This document shows, one piece after another, positions 25,422 through 35,016 of a stretch of 64,000 nucleotides of DNA. Both the position numbers and the translations under genes were made by a program. Where the stretch lies: NCBI RefSeq assembly GCF_001458775.1, contig NZ_CZPZ01000012.1, forward strand, positions 310,001 through 374,000, written 5' to 3'. The notes beneath the pieces are model-generated. The model saw only the letters and a list, made by a program, of their open reading frames with translations, was not told where the DNA came from and searched no databases. Every line of letters starts with the position of its first letter. Position 1 is the stretch's first letter. The stretch comes from Candidatus Nitrospira nitrificans (GTDB lineage Bacteria > Nitrospirota > Nitrospiria > Nitrospirales > Nitrospiraceae).

Positions 25422-25952
25422 CTACCGTGGTGTGACAAACTCGATGTTGATATCCTTTCCGAGGTAGTTCACCTGAAAGCCCTGCTTGTCGTAGGCCATG
25501 ACGGCGCCCATGACGTTTTCATCGCCGTACTCCTCGTGGCCTAACACCTTTCGGATTTCTTCGGGGCTTTCGCTATTGAGGACGTTACGAAAGATACCCC
25601 TGGTCTTATAGGTGAACCGGTTATTGATGAACAGGAGGTCGACCTTTCCGTCCTGGATGCGGACCCCGGCCATTGGACCCGTCGGCTTTCGCTGATCCAG
25701 TAAGAAGATGAATGTCGCTTCCTGCTCAACTTTGATTCCGGAAATCTTTTCATTGACGAGCGTTTCAATCGCTTTGGATTCTGAATCGCCGAGTTTGATG
25801 CCGAACAGCGAGATCTCAGTGCTCGAAATCGCCGTCGGCTCCATGACATCGTTTTTGCTCAACTCGTACGGCTCGGCACGAGCTGAGCCAAGCCCTATGA
25901 GGACACTCGCCAGCAGGATGATGATTCTTGGCACGACACGCTCTTTCGTCAT
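25422..25952 (-). CDS. exported hypothetical protein
   Basis: A 176-residue protein with signal peptide MTKERVVPRIIILLASVLIGLGSARA. The mature part starts EPYELSKNDVMEPTAISSTEISLFGIKLGDSESKAIE and looks like a single alpha/beta domain. Its FGIKLGDSESKAIETL pattern resembles periplasmic proteins with a repeated G(x)LGDS segment that monitors transcriptional or lipoprotein partners. No family can be named. ATG 25952 was chosen because the 44 residues encoded before it have no signal-peptide character. The SD is weak. It stands alone on the minus strand between non-coding gaps. Confidence 0.65.
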   Translation of the reverse strand: MTKERVVPRIIILLASVLIGLGSARAEPYELSKNDVMEPTAISSTEISLFGIKLGDSESKAIETLVNEKISGIKVEQEATFIFLLDQRKPTGPMAGVRIQDGKVDLLFINNRFTYKTRGIFRNVLNSESPEEIRKVLGHEEYGDENVMGAVMAYDKQGFQVNYLGKDINIEFVTPR

Positions 25953-26123
25953 GGTGTTTGGCGTTTCTTTTGTATGGGTTCGCGATTGATCAGAATGGGT
26001 GAACCGGTAGAATCCAAAAAGGCATATGGCGCATTGTAGCCAAGAGCCGTCCGACCTGCAAGAAACGGGACATACGGGCAGCAACTGGACAGCGACTCGT
26101 CGGGAGGAGGCGGTACTCTTGCC

Positions 26124-26417
26124 TCAGGACAGTGGCTCATCGCCTAGCAACATCGCACCGAGCTCACGAAGCCGGAAAAAGTAGGTTTGGGATTCGGTGT
26201 CCAGTGTTTCCGTCAGTTCGTCGAGATCTCCCAAGCAGTCTTTCACGATGGCAACCCGTTGGTCGTCGAGACCGTCTGAACTATCAAGGTAGTAGACCAC
26301 ACAGCCACTAATGACCGTGTCGATCGTCATCAATTGTCCTTGATGGGGACTCGCAAACTGAGGCCAACCGATGGCGCAATGCTGTTCCCACGCTGTCGCA
26401 ACCATGCTCCGATCCAT
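26124..26417 (-). CDS. small hypothetical protein
   Basis: A 97-residue protein of unknown function that begins MDRSMVATAWEQHCAIGWPQF. It continues with a compact acidic alpha/beta segment (GCVVYYLDSSDGLDDQRVAIVKDCLGDLDELTETL). There is no membrane segment or signal peptide. The start ATG has AGGAG at a good distance. Its neighbour downstream on the same strand is none within 150 bases; gdhA ends 114 bases upstream on the same strand. Confidence 0.6.
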   Translation of the reverse strand: MDRSMVATAWEQHCAIGWPQFASPHQGQLMTIDTVISGCVVYYLDSSDGLDDQRVAIVKDCLGDLDELTETLDTESQTYFFRLRELGAMLLGDEPLS

Positions 26418-26530
26418 GCCGTTCTCCTATTCCCCCTCCTCCATGGCGGGCAGCCTAGCGTACGCGGTTACCGAGGAGCAAGTACCCAGCCTAAGATCAT
26501 CATGTGGAACGTGTATGGAAGAATCGAAGA

Positions 26531-27781
26531 TCAGGGGTAGAGTCCACGCTGGAGATGGGCTTGCGCGACCTGGTCTATGCCGCTCATGAGCGCGGCCATG
26601 CGCATCGACACTCGGTGTTCACTCGAAAAATGAAGTGTGCGCTGAAAGGCGGACGTGATGATGTCTTGCAGTCGATTCTGGATGTCTGACGCGTTCCAGA
26701 AAAAACGTTGAAGGTCCTGTACCCATTCGAAGTACGAGACGATGACGCCGCCGGAATTGGCGAGAATATCGGGGATGACGAAGATGCCTTTGTCCGCGAG
26801 GATGCGGTCGGCTTCTAACGTTGTCGGGCCGTTCGCCCCTTCAGACAAGATTTGGCACCTCAGAGAATTCGCATTTTTAGCCGTGACTTGTTCGGACAGG
26901 GCGGCTGGCACGAGGACGGTGCAGTCTAATTGGAGCAACTCTTCATTCGTGAGCGCGTCCCCAAGTTTGGTTTCATGCAGCGGCCGGCCGGGGTCGCGTC
27001 GAAGGAGCGCCGTGATATCCAACCCCTTGTTGTTATAGATGCCCCCGTTGACGTCACTGACGGCAATGATTCGTGCACCCTGTTGCTGCATGATGCGGGC
27101 CGTGTGCGAACCGACATTTCCAAATCCTTGAATCGCCACGGTGGCGTCTTCAATCGACAATTTGAGGTGACGCAGCACCTCGCGCGTCACGTAGACGACT
27201 CCGCGTCCCGTCGCTTCTTCACGGCCCAGGCTTCCCCCGATCGAGAGCGGTTTGCCGGTCACGACACCAGGGACGGCGTAGCCGACTTGCTGGCTGTATG
27301 TGTCCATCATCCATGCCATGATCTGAGCATCAGTCCCCACATCCGGGGCCGGGACATCCTTGTCTGGGCCGATCAGCGGGAAAATCTCCGCCGCGTAGCG
27401 TCGTGTCAGTCGCTGTAACTCGGCAGGTGACAGGTGTTTTGGCGAGACTGCGACTCCGCCTTTTGCGCCGCCGTATGGTAATCCGGCCAACGCGCATTTC
27501 CATGTCATCCACATTGCAAGAGCGGCCACCTCGCCGAGGTTCACGTCGGGATGGTAACGGACGCCGCCTTTGGAGGGGCCGCGAGATGAATCGTGTTGAA
27601 CGCGATAACCGGTAAAGACCTCGACCCGTCCGTCGTCCATCCGGACCGGCAGACTGACGACGAGCGAGCGTTGGGGCAGTTTCAGTCGTTCACGAAGGTT
27701 TGGATCAAGTCCCATGGCTTCCGCCGCTTGATCGAATTGAGCGACCGCTAAGCGAAACGTCGGGGTGTCGAGCTCCTGCAT
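26531..27781 (-). CDS. gdhA: glutamate dehydrogenase (NAD(P)-dependent)
   Basis: It interconverts glutamate and 2-oxoglutarate plus ammonium in the cytoplasm. The 416 residues show the family signature LPYGGAKGGV (substrate-binding Lys), the acidic VPAPDVGT, and a Rossmann motif (VAIQGFGNVGSHTARIM). GGSLGREEATGRGVVYVT matches hexameric small GDHs (about 410-420 residues). The start ATG 27781 has AGGAGGG. It lies 11 bases after lipB on the same strand, so lipB-gdhA is likely an operon. The cofactor preference cannot be told from sight. Confidence 0.96.
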   Translation of the reverse strand: MQELDTPTFRLAVAQFDQAAEAMGLDPNLRERLKLPQRSLVVSLPVRMDDGRVEVFTGYRVQHDSSRGPSKGGVRYHPDVNLGEVAALAMWMTWKCALAGLPYGGAKGGVAVSPKHLSPAELQRLTRRYAAEIFPLIGPDKDVPAPDVGTDAQIMAWMMDTYSQQVGYAVPGVVTGKPLSIGGSLGREEATGRGVVYVTREVLRHLKLSIEDATVAIQGFGNVGSHTARIMQQQGARIIAVSDVNGGIYNNKGLDITALLRRDPGRPLHETKLGDALTNEELLQLDCTVLVPAALSEQVTAKNANSLRCQILSEGANGPTTLEADRILADKGIFVIPDILANSGGVIVSYFEWVQDLQRFFWNASDIQNRLQDIITSAFQRTLHFSSEHRVSMRMAALMSGIDQVAQAHLQRGLYP

Positions 27782-27792
27782 CGTCGTCCCTC

Positions 27793-28536
27793 CTAGTTAT
27801 CGGATGGATGGTCGTCTGTCCGTTCGAGTGCGGCAGGCCGATCGAGCTTGAACATCGTGCGACAGAGCTGAACGAGCTCCTGTTTGACGGAATCGAGGGA
27901 GATGGCCTTCGGGCATACCGCGGCCATGGATGTTATTCGGCAGTCCGAGAACCCACAGGGATGGATTCGATGGAATGGGGTCACGTCCAGATCCACGTTG
28001 AGCGCAACCCCGTGGAGCGTCACACCCCGTTCGATGCGTATGCCGACGAACCCGATTTTTTCAGGGGCCGGAGTCATGACCCAAACGCCTGGTTTGCCAG
28101 GAATACGATGGCCCGTGATATTCCAGCGGCTCAGTAATTGAACGAGGATTTCTTCGAGTACCCAGACCAATTGCCTTGGACCCGTGGCATGTCGGTCAAG
28201 CTTGACCACGGGGTAGATCACAATCTGCCCGGGGCCGTGAAAGGTCACAGATCCTCCGCGATTGACATGGTGCAGTTCCGCTCCGTTTTCACATAAGAGC
28301 GAGGCATTGCCGCCCCAGTGCGATGTGGTGGTGCGTCGCCCCAAGGTATACACAGGGCGATGTTCGAGGATCAAGACCGTATCCGGCACCCGATTATGGA
28401 CTCGCTCCTCGTGCAAGCGAGACTGCAGGTTCCATGCATGAAGGTAGGGAACTGGAGCTGTAAAGACTTGCACGGCTTCTCCGCGCGGATAGAGAACATC
28501 CGAATCGAGAGCGGTGATGGCCTGGGGAAGGGTCAC
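27793..28536 (-). CDS. lipB: octanoyl-[acyl-carrier-protein]:protein N-octanoyltransferase (LipB)
   Basis: It transfers octanoate from ACP to lipoyl domains of 2-oxoacid dehydrogenases and GcvH, the first step of lipoate synthesis. The 247 residues contain VLILEHRPVYTLGRR, VNRGGSVTFHGPGQIVIYPV, the Lys in EKIGFVGIRI, HGVALNVDLDVTPFHRI, and the acyl-accepting Cys in HPCGFSDCRITSM. The GTG start has CAGGTGA. Pyruvate dehydrogenase E1 genes appear at the far end of the window, which need this cofactor; lipA is not present here. Confidence 0.95.
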   Translation of the reverse strand: MTLPQAITALDSDVLYPRGEAVQVFTAPVPYLHAWNLQSRLHEERVHNRVPDTVLILEHRPVYTLGRRTTTSHWGGNASLLCENGAELHHVNRGGSVTFHGPGQIVIYPVVKLDRHATGPRQLVWVLEEILVQLLSRWNITGHRIPGKPGVWVMTPAPEKIGFVGIRIERGVTLHGVALNVDLDVTPFHRIHPCGFSDCRITSMAAVCPKAISLDSVKQELVQLCRTMFKLDRPAALERTDDHPSDN

Positions 28537-28690
28537 CGGATCACCTGCTGGAAGAGGCGGGTCGATCGACTGATGAGAAAGTAAAGCCTGTCACGGGGTT
28601 TGTCTCTAAAGGGGGCAGCTGTATTCGGGAGAAGACATGTCCGCATGGGATGCACATTGTCGCATAACGACCCATGCAGTGGAAAGTTGC

Positions 28691-28722
28691 GTGCCGTCGG
28701 CTAGATTCTCAGCCGCCGGCAC
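28691..28722 (-). terminator. terminator-like hairpin after the sigma factor gene
   Basis: GTGCCG-T-CGGC pairs with GCCG-C-CGGCAC around a 10-base loop (28691-28701 with 28712-28722). The stem is ten base pairs with one mismatch and stands 17 bases after the sigma gene stop. On the minus strand the following bases are GCAACTTTCC, a weak T-tract. Confidence 0.5.
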
Positions 28723-28739
28723 GAGAGAGTAAGAGGGTC

Positions 28740-29990
28740 CTACTTGATGGCGACGAAGAGTTCCTTGATCTCCGGGGTCTTCAATTTCTTGAGCGCTTTT
28801 GCTTCGATTTGGCGGATACGCTCGCGAGTCACGGATAAACTTTGACCAACTTGCTCCAGGGTGCTGGCTTCATCGTAGCCGATCCCGAACCGGAGTCTGA
28901 TCACGGTTTGCTCACGGGGCGTCAACGTACTTAAAATTCGGGCGAGTTGATCGGTCAACTCGCCCCGGTGGACATGGGCATCGGGTGGAACGGCCTGCTG
29001 GTCCGGAATCATGTCGCCGAACTGAGTCTCTCCGTCACCAATCGGAGCTTCTAAGGCTATTGGTTCCTGAAACGCCAGCATGGTCTCGCGGAGCCTTTCC
29101 GGCCTCATACGCAGCACATGAGCGATTTCCTCTAACCGAGCCGGCCGTCCGAATTGCTGCCCGAGTTTCCGCATGACACGGAGGACCCGATGCGAGGCTT
29201 CGGTCTGGTGCACCGGAATCCGAATCGTTCTCGATTGATCCGCAATCGCGCGGGTGATGCCCTGTCGAATCCACCACGTCGCGTAGGTGCTGAATTTAAA
29301 TCCTTTCCGATACTGATATCGTTCGGCCGCTTTCATAAGGCCGATGTTGCCCTCCTGCACGAGATCCAGCAAGCTCAATCCCCGTCCGGTGTAATGCTTG
29401 GCGACATCGACGACTAGGCGCAAGTTATGCCGTACGAGCTCATCCTTGCCTTGCTCCTGAATGATCCTGGCGGATCGGATTTCATCGAGTGATACCTTCA
29501 GTTGCTTTGCCGTGGTTGCGGCGGGCCTGAGAGCCGGGTCCGACGGATTCAGTGCGAGGCCTAAAGCCTTCTCCACATTGTCCAATGCGGTGGCTGAAAG
29601 TCCGCTCAATCGTCTGACGATTTGGAGTACTTTCACGGTTTCCGTACAGACCGACGTGCGCTTGGACTTGAGAAGCAGCTTTACCGCTTGCCGCAGCGCA
29701 GTTCGAATGCGTCGTGTTCCTTGGTCCACGCGCCTGGCAATTGTGACCTCTTCTTCTCGCGTCAAGAGCCCGCGTTTGCCGAACGACCTGAAATACAGCG
29801 ATTCCAAGAGGAATGGGCTGGCCCCCGGGCTTGTACGCATGACCGGTTGGGGCTTCTCATCCGCTCCGGATTCCTCAGTCTCAACACGACCGATCCTCCC
29901 CAATATGCCGCTTGCCTTGGCGTCATCGGCATCGGGGGCGAACCTTGTCCGTATATCCAGTTCCTCAGAGGATCGAAGTTCTTCTTTCAT
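28740..29990 (-). CDS. RNA polymerase sigma factor, sigma-70 family (RpoD/RpoS-like)
   Basis: The 416 residues include a region 1.2-like segment (FGKRGLLTREEEVTIARRVDQG) and region 2 (RHNLRLVVDVAKHYTGRGLSLLDLVQEGNIGLMKAAERY with the -10 readers FKFSTYATWWIRQGI). Region 3 (RIPVHQTEASHRVLRVMRKL) and region 4 follow, with the -35 helix-turn-helix (TLEQVGQSLSVTRERIRQIEAKAL). It lacks the long acidic region 1.1 of RpoD and is thus more like a group 2 (RpoS-like, alternative) factor than the main housekeeping one. It may be an additional sigma of this lineage. ATG 29990 has AAGGGGTGA. The target promoters are unknown. Confidence 0.9.
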   Translation of the reverse strand: MKEELRSSEELDIRTRFAPDADDAKASGILGRIGRVETEESGADEKPQPVMRTSPGASPFLLESLYFRSFGKRGLLTREEEVTIARRVDQGTRRIRTALRQAVKLLLKSKRTSVCTETVKVLQIVRRLSGLSATALDNVEKALGLALNPSDPALRPAATTAKQLKVSLDEIRSARIIQEQGKDELVRHNLRLVVDVAKHYTGRGLSLLDLVQEGNIGLMKAAERYQYRKGFKFSTYATWWIRQGITRAIADQSRTIRIPVHQTEASHRVLRVMRKLGQQFGRPARLEEIAHVLRMRPERLRETMLAFQEPIALEAPIGDGETQFGDMIPDQQAVPPDAHVHRGELTDQLARILSTLTPREQTVIRLRFGIGYDEASTLEQVGQSLSVTRERIRQIEAKALKKLKTPEIKELFVAIK

Positions 29991-30249
29991 CACGTCACCC
30001 CTTGTGCTGGTTGAACATCGCTCACTATGGTTAGAGCCCTATTGAGCCAAGAAGATTCGCCGAACCATTGCCTGTATAGCCTTCTACGAAGCAAAAGGGA
30101 TGCTGGATTGAAGATGAGAAATGGTCGGCGTGATCAGCCCGAAAAATCAGAAAGATTAGTGTCGGCTAATGAGAGAACGCAGGACAAACTGTCGCACTTA
30201 TGCGGCATCTATGTAGGATCGGCATCAACGATCCGGCCGAAATGCCACA

Positions 30250-30996
30250 CTATTTCGGTAAGAGTCCTTTTATAAACGGAGCAAGGGTGTCGATCGGAAT
30301 CGGGAAGATCGTCGTCGAGTTCTTCTCAGCCGCGATTTCCACGAGCGTCTGGAGGTAGCGCAGTTGAAGAGCGGCAGGATTTTGACTGATCACGTCCGCC
30401 GCTTCAGCCAGTTTCTGCGCGGCTTGAAATTCTCCTTCGGCATGGATGATTTTGGCACGCCGTTCCCGCTCGGCTTCCGCTTGCCGAGCGATCGCGCGTT
30501 GCATGTCTTGGGGAATATCCACGTTCTTCACCTCGACGGCAGCGACTTTGACCCCCCATGGCTCGGTCTGCTGATCGATGATCCGCTGTAATTCGGCATT
30601 GATATCGTCACGTTTCGACAATAGGTCATCGAACTGGCTTTGGCCGAGCACGCTCCGCAGTGTGGTTTGGGCCACTTGCGACGTCGAATAGAGATAATCT
30701 TGAACGGCGAGCACGGCACGCTGAGGATCGACCACTCTGAGAAAGATGACGGCGTTCACTTTCACGGAAATGTTGTCCCGCGTGATGACATCTTGCGAGG
30801 GGACTTCCATTGTGACGGTCTGTAAGTTGACGCGGACCATCTGCTGGAGGGCCGGCACCACCAATCTGATCCCAGGCCCCTTCACCGTCTGGAACTTACC
30901 GAGCACAAAGACCACGAGCCGTTCGTATTCCATGACACGTTTGAAGCTGGCATAGAGAACCAATCCCAATAAGACCAACGGTATGAGCAATGACAT
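30250..30996 (-). CDS. slipin family protein (SPFH/stomatin-like)
   Basis: A 248-residue membrane protein of the SPFH superfamily, involved in membrane microdomain organisation and often partnered with an NfeD protease. An N-terminal hydrophobic hairpin segment ([18 protein letters not shown]) comes first. The SPFH domain follows ([43 protein letters not shown]) with a helical region rich in Ala and Glu ([33 protein letters not shown]). It starts 15 bases after nfeD on the same strand, the standard pairing. Confidence 0.93.
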   Translation of the reverse strand: MSLLIPLVLLGLVLYASFKRVMEYERLVVFVLGKFQTVKGPGIRLVVPALQQMVRVNLQTVTMEVPSQDVITRDNISVKVNAVIFLRVVDPQRAVLAVQDYLYSTSQVAQTTLRSVLGQSQFDDLLSKRDDINAELQRIIDQQTEPWGVKVAAVEVKNVDIPQDMQRAIARQAEAERERRAKIIHAEGEFQAAQKLAEAADVISQNPAALQLRYLQTLVEIAAEKNSTTIFPIPIDTLAPFIKGLLPK

Positions 30997-31011
30997 AGCG
31001 GCTCCTTGTCT

Positions 31012-32349
31012 TCAGGTATTCTCTTTGTGGAAAGGGGCGACTTTCACCGTCAGCCCTTCGACCGACGTCACTTCCGCAGCCTCTCCCTGCCGAATCAAAG
31101 TCTGGCTGGTCGCCTCCCAGATCTCTCCGTGTAACGCGATCTGGCCGCGCGGGTCGAGATCCGTTTTCGCAATCCCGATCGATCCGATCATGGCTTCCAC
31201 TCCAGTCACTGGCCCGCGGCGCCCGCTTTTGGCGGCCGTCCAGATGACGGTTCCAACCAGGGCGCCGATCGTCATGACGGTCGGCAATAGAAATGACAAG
31301 GATACCTGCATGAATGGCGCGTCACTCTTGATGAGGAGGAGGCCCCCTAAGGTCATGGCAGCCAATCCGCCGAGTGCGAGCAATCCATAGCTGGTCACTG
31401 AAATTTCGAGCAACAGAAACACGACGCCGAGTATCACAAGGAGGGCGCCTGCGTAGTTGACGGGGAGCGATTGGAGCGAATAGAAGGCGAGGATCAAGCT
31501 GATGGCGCCAATGATGCCGGGAAGGATCGCCCCGGGGCTGTACAGTTCGGCCATAATCCCGATGGTTCCGATGGACATCAGGAGATAGGCGATGTTGGGA
31601 TCGCTCAATGTCTTGAGCAATTCCAGACGCGTTCCCATCGGGAATTCGCGGAGCGTGGCGGTCTCGTTTGAGAACGTGATCGATCCGGTAGCCATGGTAA
31701 TCGTTCTCCCGTTCAGCTGTTTTAACAGCGACGGGATGTTTTCAGCCACCATATCGATGATCTTGAGTTTCACGGCTTCTTGCTCCGTGGCGGAAATGCT
31801 CTTTCGAACGGCATCTTCAGCCCATGATACGTTCCGTCCACGCTGCTCCGCGATACTCTTGATGTAAGCCGTCGCGTCGTTTTCCACTTTCTCCTTCATC
31901 GTGCCGTCCATCTCACCGCCGCCCATCGCGACCGGGTGCGCGGCTCCGATGTTGGTTCCCGGAGCCATGGCGGCCACATGGGCTGCCATCGTAATGAAGA
32001 CTCCTGCCGAGGCAGCTCGGCCTCCCGAGGGAGCGACGAACACGATCACGGGGAGGGGCGAACCGATCATCTCTTTGATCATGAGGCGCATGGAGGTGTC
32101 CAAGCCTCCGGGCGTATCGAGTTTGAAGATGAGGGCCTGGGCGTCCGACGAGTGGGCAAAAGCCAGGGCATCATGCAGGTACTCCGCTGCCACCGGGTTG
32201 ATCACTCCTTCATAACTGGCGACGATGACTTCACCGGCATAGGCCGGACTGCCCATGAGGATCAGGCACAAGGCGATGACCGCCCCTCCCATCGTCGCTG
32301 CGAGGATTGGTCTGCCGAAAGCTCTGTACGGAAACACGGTGCCACGCAT
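31012..32349 (-). CDS. NfeD family membrane serine protease (long form)
   Basis: The 445-residue protein has a signal/anchor segment (ILAATMGGAVIALCLILMG) followed by a ClpP-class, SppA-like protease domain. The protease domain shows FKLDTPGGLDTSMRLMIKEM and the Ser-containing APSGGRAASAGVFITMAAH (nucleophile region). Four or more membrane helices come next, and a C-terminal NfeD OB-fold (GIAKTDLDPRGQIALHGEIWEA). It partners with the slipin downstream (stop and start 15 bases apart). ATG 32349 has GGAGTT; ATG 32361 has no SD. Confidence 0.94.
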   Translation of the reverse strand: MRGTVFPYRAFGRPILAATMGGAVIALCLILMGSPAYAGEVIVASYEGVINPVAAEYLHDALAFAHSSDAQALIFKLDTPGGLDTSMRLMIKEMIGSPLPVIVFVAPSGGRAASAGVFITMAAHVAAMAPGTNIGAAHPVAMGGGEMDGTMKEKVENDATAYIKSIAEQRGRNVSWAEDAVRKSISATEQEAVKLKIIDMVAENIPSLLKQLNGRTITMATGSITFSNETATLREFPMGTRLELLKTLSDPNIAYLLMSIGTIGIMAELYSPGAILPGIIGAISLILAFYSLQSLPVNYAGALLVILGVVFLLLEISVTSYGLLALGGLAAMTLGGLLLIKSDAPFMQVSLSFLLPTVMTIGALVGTVIWTAAKSGRRGPVTGVEAMIGSIGIAKTDLDPRGQIALHGEIWEATSQTLIRQGEAAEVTSVEGLTVKVAPFHKENT

Positions 32350-32466
32350 TGAGAACTCCATGCGCGCAAGACGCCACGAGCGCCAAAGGGTGTGAACAGC
32401 GCTCCTGCTTGCTCATGCTGTCACGAAATGGCCGTTGGTTGCAAACCTCGGAACGAACCCCCTAGA

Positions 32467-33354
32467 ATGCGCGGCATGTCTCAATTGTCCAGTGGTGAAC
32501 GCATCCATCTTGTCGATCACAAAAGGCGCCAGTACGCCCTCACGTTGAAGGCGGGCGAGACCTATCAATTCAGCGGCCAGAAGATCGCTCACGACGCGAT
32601 CATCGGGCGGCCTGATGGGACCATCGTCGTCCTGTCGGGTGGGAAAAAGATGTTGGCGGTTCGGCCGACTTTCGGAGACTATGTGCTGAAGATGCCGCGT
32701 GGCGCTCAAGTGCTCTATCCGAAGGATCTCGCGCTGATTCCCATGTGGGCGGATGTGTATCCGGGTGCGCGGGTGTTTGAGTCCGGAACCGGTTCAGGCG
32801 CGCTGACCATGGCGCTGTTACGAGCAGTCGGACCCCGAGGATCGGTGGTGACCTATGAGATGCGGGAAGATTTTGCACGCACCGCACTGCAGAACGTCGA
32901 TCGCTACCTGGGGCCCGTGCCCAATCTGACGGCATTGCGGAAGAATGCCTATGAAGGCATTGAGCTGCTTGATGATGGAATTTCGTTCGATCGCGTCGTG
33001 CTCGACTTGCCTGAACCTTGGCAGGTGATCCCGCACGCAGCCACCGCGTTGCGATCCGGGGGGATCTATCTGAGCTTTGTTCCCACCGTGCCCCAAGTGG
33101 TACAAACGGTCGAGGCGCTTGAACGGGCAACCGTATTCGGAATGATCGAAACGTTTGAAACGTTGCTCCGAACCTGGTCCGTACAGGGCAGGAGCGTGCG
33201 GCCCGATCATCGCATGGTCGCCCATTCTGGATTCATCACCGTCGCCCGAAAGGTAGAGCCAGGGCTGCTCCGTTCGACGGCAGGGAAAGGGGTTTCTATC
33301 GACGGCGACCAGGAAGACCTGTCCGATGAAGCAGGAGAGGAGCTGAGCGCATGA
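32467..33354 (+). CDS. trmI: tRNA (adenine(58)-N1)-methyltransferase TrmI
   Basis: An S-adenosylmethionine-dependent enzyme that methylates A58 in the tRNA T-loop. The N-terminal part (about 1-90, with GERIHLVDHKRRQYALTLKAGETYQF) is the typical beta domain. The methyltransferase domain then carries YPKDLALIPMWADVYPGARVFESGTGSGALTMALLR with the SAM-binding FESGTGSG loop, TYEMREDFARTA, and VVLDLPEPWQVI. The 295 residues fit the family, with a longer C-tail. Starts 32467 and 32476 both lack a strong SD. It overlaps the following SDR gene by 4 bases. Confidence 0.93.
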   Translation: MRGMSQLSSGERIHLVDHKRRQYALTLKAGETYQFSGQKIAHDAIIGRPDGTIVVLSGGKKMLAVRPTFGDYVLKMPRGAQVLYPKDLALIPMWADVYPGARVFESGTGSGALTMALLRAVGPRGSVVTYEMREDFARTALQNVDRYLGPVPNLTALRKNAYEGIELLDDGISFDRVVLDLPEPWQVIPHAATALRSGGIYLSFVPTVPQVVQTVEALERATVFGMIETFETLLRTWSVQGRSVRPDHRMVAHSGFITVARKVEPGLLRSTAGKGVSIDGDQEDLSDEAGEELSA

Positions 33355-34112
33355 ATAGGTTAGAAGGCAAGGTAACCGTCGTGACGGGAGGCAATGCCGG
33401 AATCGGCGAAGCGATCGCGAAACGTGTTGCCGAGGAGGGAGGCTCGGTCGTCATCACGGGACGTCGGCAACAGGAAGTGGATCGTGTGGCCAGTGTGATC
33501 CGACATAACAAGGGGAAAGTCCTCGGCGTTGCCGGTTCAGTGACGGACGAAACCCATGTGTCGGATGTTGTCCGTCGAACGATCGATAGCTTTGGGCGGA
33601 TCGACATTCTGATCAACAACGCGGGGATCGGTGAATTTGGAAAACGTCTCCACGAAACTGATGATGCGGTCTGGGCGCGTGTGCTCGACATCAACTTGAC
33701 CGGGGTCTTCCGCATGACTCGAGCCGTCATTCCTCACATGTTGAAACAAGGACGAGGCTCGATCGTGAATATCTCGTCCATTGCCAGTTTAGTCGGTCTC
33801 TCCGGCTTAGCCGCCTATACGGCATCGAAAGGGGCGCTTGACGCCTTGACGCGCGCGCTGGCCGTCGAATATGCGAATGAAGGGATTCGCTGTAATGTGG
33901 TGAACCCTGGTCTCATCGATACGCCTATGGCGGCCCCCCTTATGGCCAATCCGGACATGCTCCAGCCCATTCTTGCCCAATATGCGATTCGTCGTCCTGG
34001 AACACCAGAAGAAGTGGCCAATCTGGTTCTGTATCTGGCGTCAGATGAAGCAGCCTGGGTCACTGGAGCGACCTTTCCGATTGATGGGGGCATGACGGTC
34101 TACAAAGGGTAA
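33351..34112 (+). CDS. short-chain dehydrogenase/reductase (FabG-like)
   Basis: A cytoplasmic NAD(P)-dependent oxidoreductase of the classical SDR family, 253 residues. It shows the cofactor motif TGGNAGIGEAIAKRV, NNAGIGEFG, and the catalytic triad residues in NISSIASLVGLSGLAAYTASKGAL (Ser, Tyr, Lys). PGLIDTPMAAPLM and the C-terminal SDEAAWVTGATFPIDGGMTV follow, all typical. It resembles 3-oxoacyl-ACP reductases, but SDR substrate specificity cannot be inferred; there are no fatty-acid genes alongside. It overlaps trmI by four bases. Confidence 0.88.
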   Translation: MNRLEGKVTVVTGGNAGIGEAIAKRVAEEGGSVVITGRRQQEVDRVASVIRHNKGKVLGVAGSVTDETHVSDVVRRTIDSFGRIDILINNAGIGEFGKRLHETDDAVWARVLDINLTGVFRMTRAVIPHMLKQGRGSIVNISSIASLVGLSGLAAYTASKGALDALTRALAVEYANEGIRCNVVNPGLIDTPMAAPLMANPDMLQPILAQYAIRRPGTPEEVANLVLYLASDEAAWVTGATFPIDGGMTVYKG

Positions 34113-34158
34113 CCGGTAACGGCTCAGGAACTGTTTCAATAGTCTGTTCACAGGTCGG

Positions 34159-35016
34159 ATGATGGACATTGATGCTCAGACGAAGTTTTGCGGTGTCATC
34201 GGCAATCCGGTCGGGCATTCCCTGTCGCCTGCCATTCACAATGCGGCGTTCCGCACATTGGGGCTTAATTTTGTCTATCTCGCCTGGCAAGTGGAAGCGA
34301 TCGGTGATGCCGTCAAAGGGCTCCGCGCACTGGGAAACTTTCGCGGAGCGAGCGTAACCATTCCTCACAAGGTGGCCGTGATTCCGTTTCTCGATCAGGT
34401 GGAGACGACGGCGCAACGGATCGGCGCGATCAATACGATCGTGGCTGGGAAAGGCACGCTCACCGGGTACAATACGGACGCGACCGGCGCGCGGATGGCG
34501 TTGAAGGCGGGTGGAGTTGCGCTCACGGGAAGACACATCGTCATCCTCGGTTCCGGAGGTGCCGCACGAGCGATTGCTTTCGCGCTGGCGGCTGAGTCCG
34601 GCGTAGAGAAATTGACCTTGCTGGGGATTGAGGATGCGGAGCGGATTCGCTTGGCTCAGGATATTCGTTCTACGGCAACGGTGACGGTGGAGGATTCGTA
34701 TCTGGATGAGTCGGCCCTTCGTCGGGTTCTTCCTGCCGCGCAGATACTCATTCATTGCACTCCGGTCGGGATGTCTCCGAAAGCCGAGGCCACCTGTGTT
34801 CCGGGCTCGCTCCTCCATCCCGATCTGGCGGTCATGGACATTGTCTACAATCCACGCGAGACCCGATTGCTCAGAGAGGCAGGACTTGCGGGCTGCAAGA
34901 CAATTTCCGGGTTGGACATGTTCCTTAATCAGGCGGTTGCGCAATTTGAGCTATGGACCGATCAGCCTGCTCCCGTTGAAGTGATGCGCCGTGTCTTGGA
35001 GTCTCATTTCCGATGA
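34159..35016 (+). CDS. aroE: shikimate dehydrogenase
   Basis: It reduces 3-dehydroshikimate to shikimate with NADPH. The 285 residues show CGVIGNPVGHSLSPAIHNAAF, GASVTIPHKVAVI with the catalytic Lys, AINTIVAGKGTLTGYNTDATG, and the nucleotide site ILGSGGAARAIAFAL. IHCTPVGMSPKA and ISGLDMFLNQAVAQFELWT follow. The ATG start is one of two adjacent ones (34159, 34162). Its stop overlaps the aroK start (ATGA), so the two shikimate enzymes are translationally coupled. aroF, tyrA and aroA sit 20 kb upstream. Confidence 0.96.
   Translation: MMDIDAQTKFCGVIGNPVGHSLSPAIHNAAFRTLGLNFVYLAWQVEAIGDAVKGLRALGNFRGASVTIPHKVAVIPFLDQVETTAQRIGAINTIVAGKGTLTGYNTDATGARMALKAGGVALTGRHIVILGSGGAARAIAFALAAESGVEKLTLLGIEDAERIRLAQDIRSTATVTVEDSYLDESALRRVLPAAQILIHCTPVGMSPKAEATCVPGSLLHPDLAVMDIVYNPRETRLLREAGLAGCKTISGLDMFLNQAVAQFELWTDQPAPVEVMRRVLESHFR

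Noticed and set aside
30216-30258. Two hairpins after the slipin gene
   Set aside because: GGATCG/CGATCC and CCGAAAT/ATTTCGG fold, but there is no T-tract on the minus strand, so a terminator is not supported.
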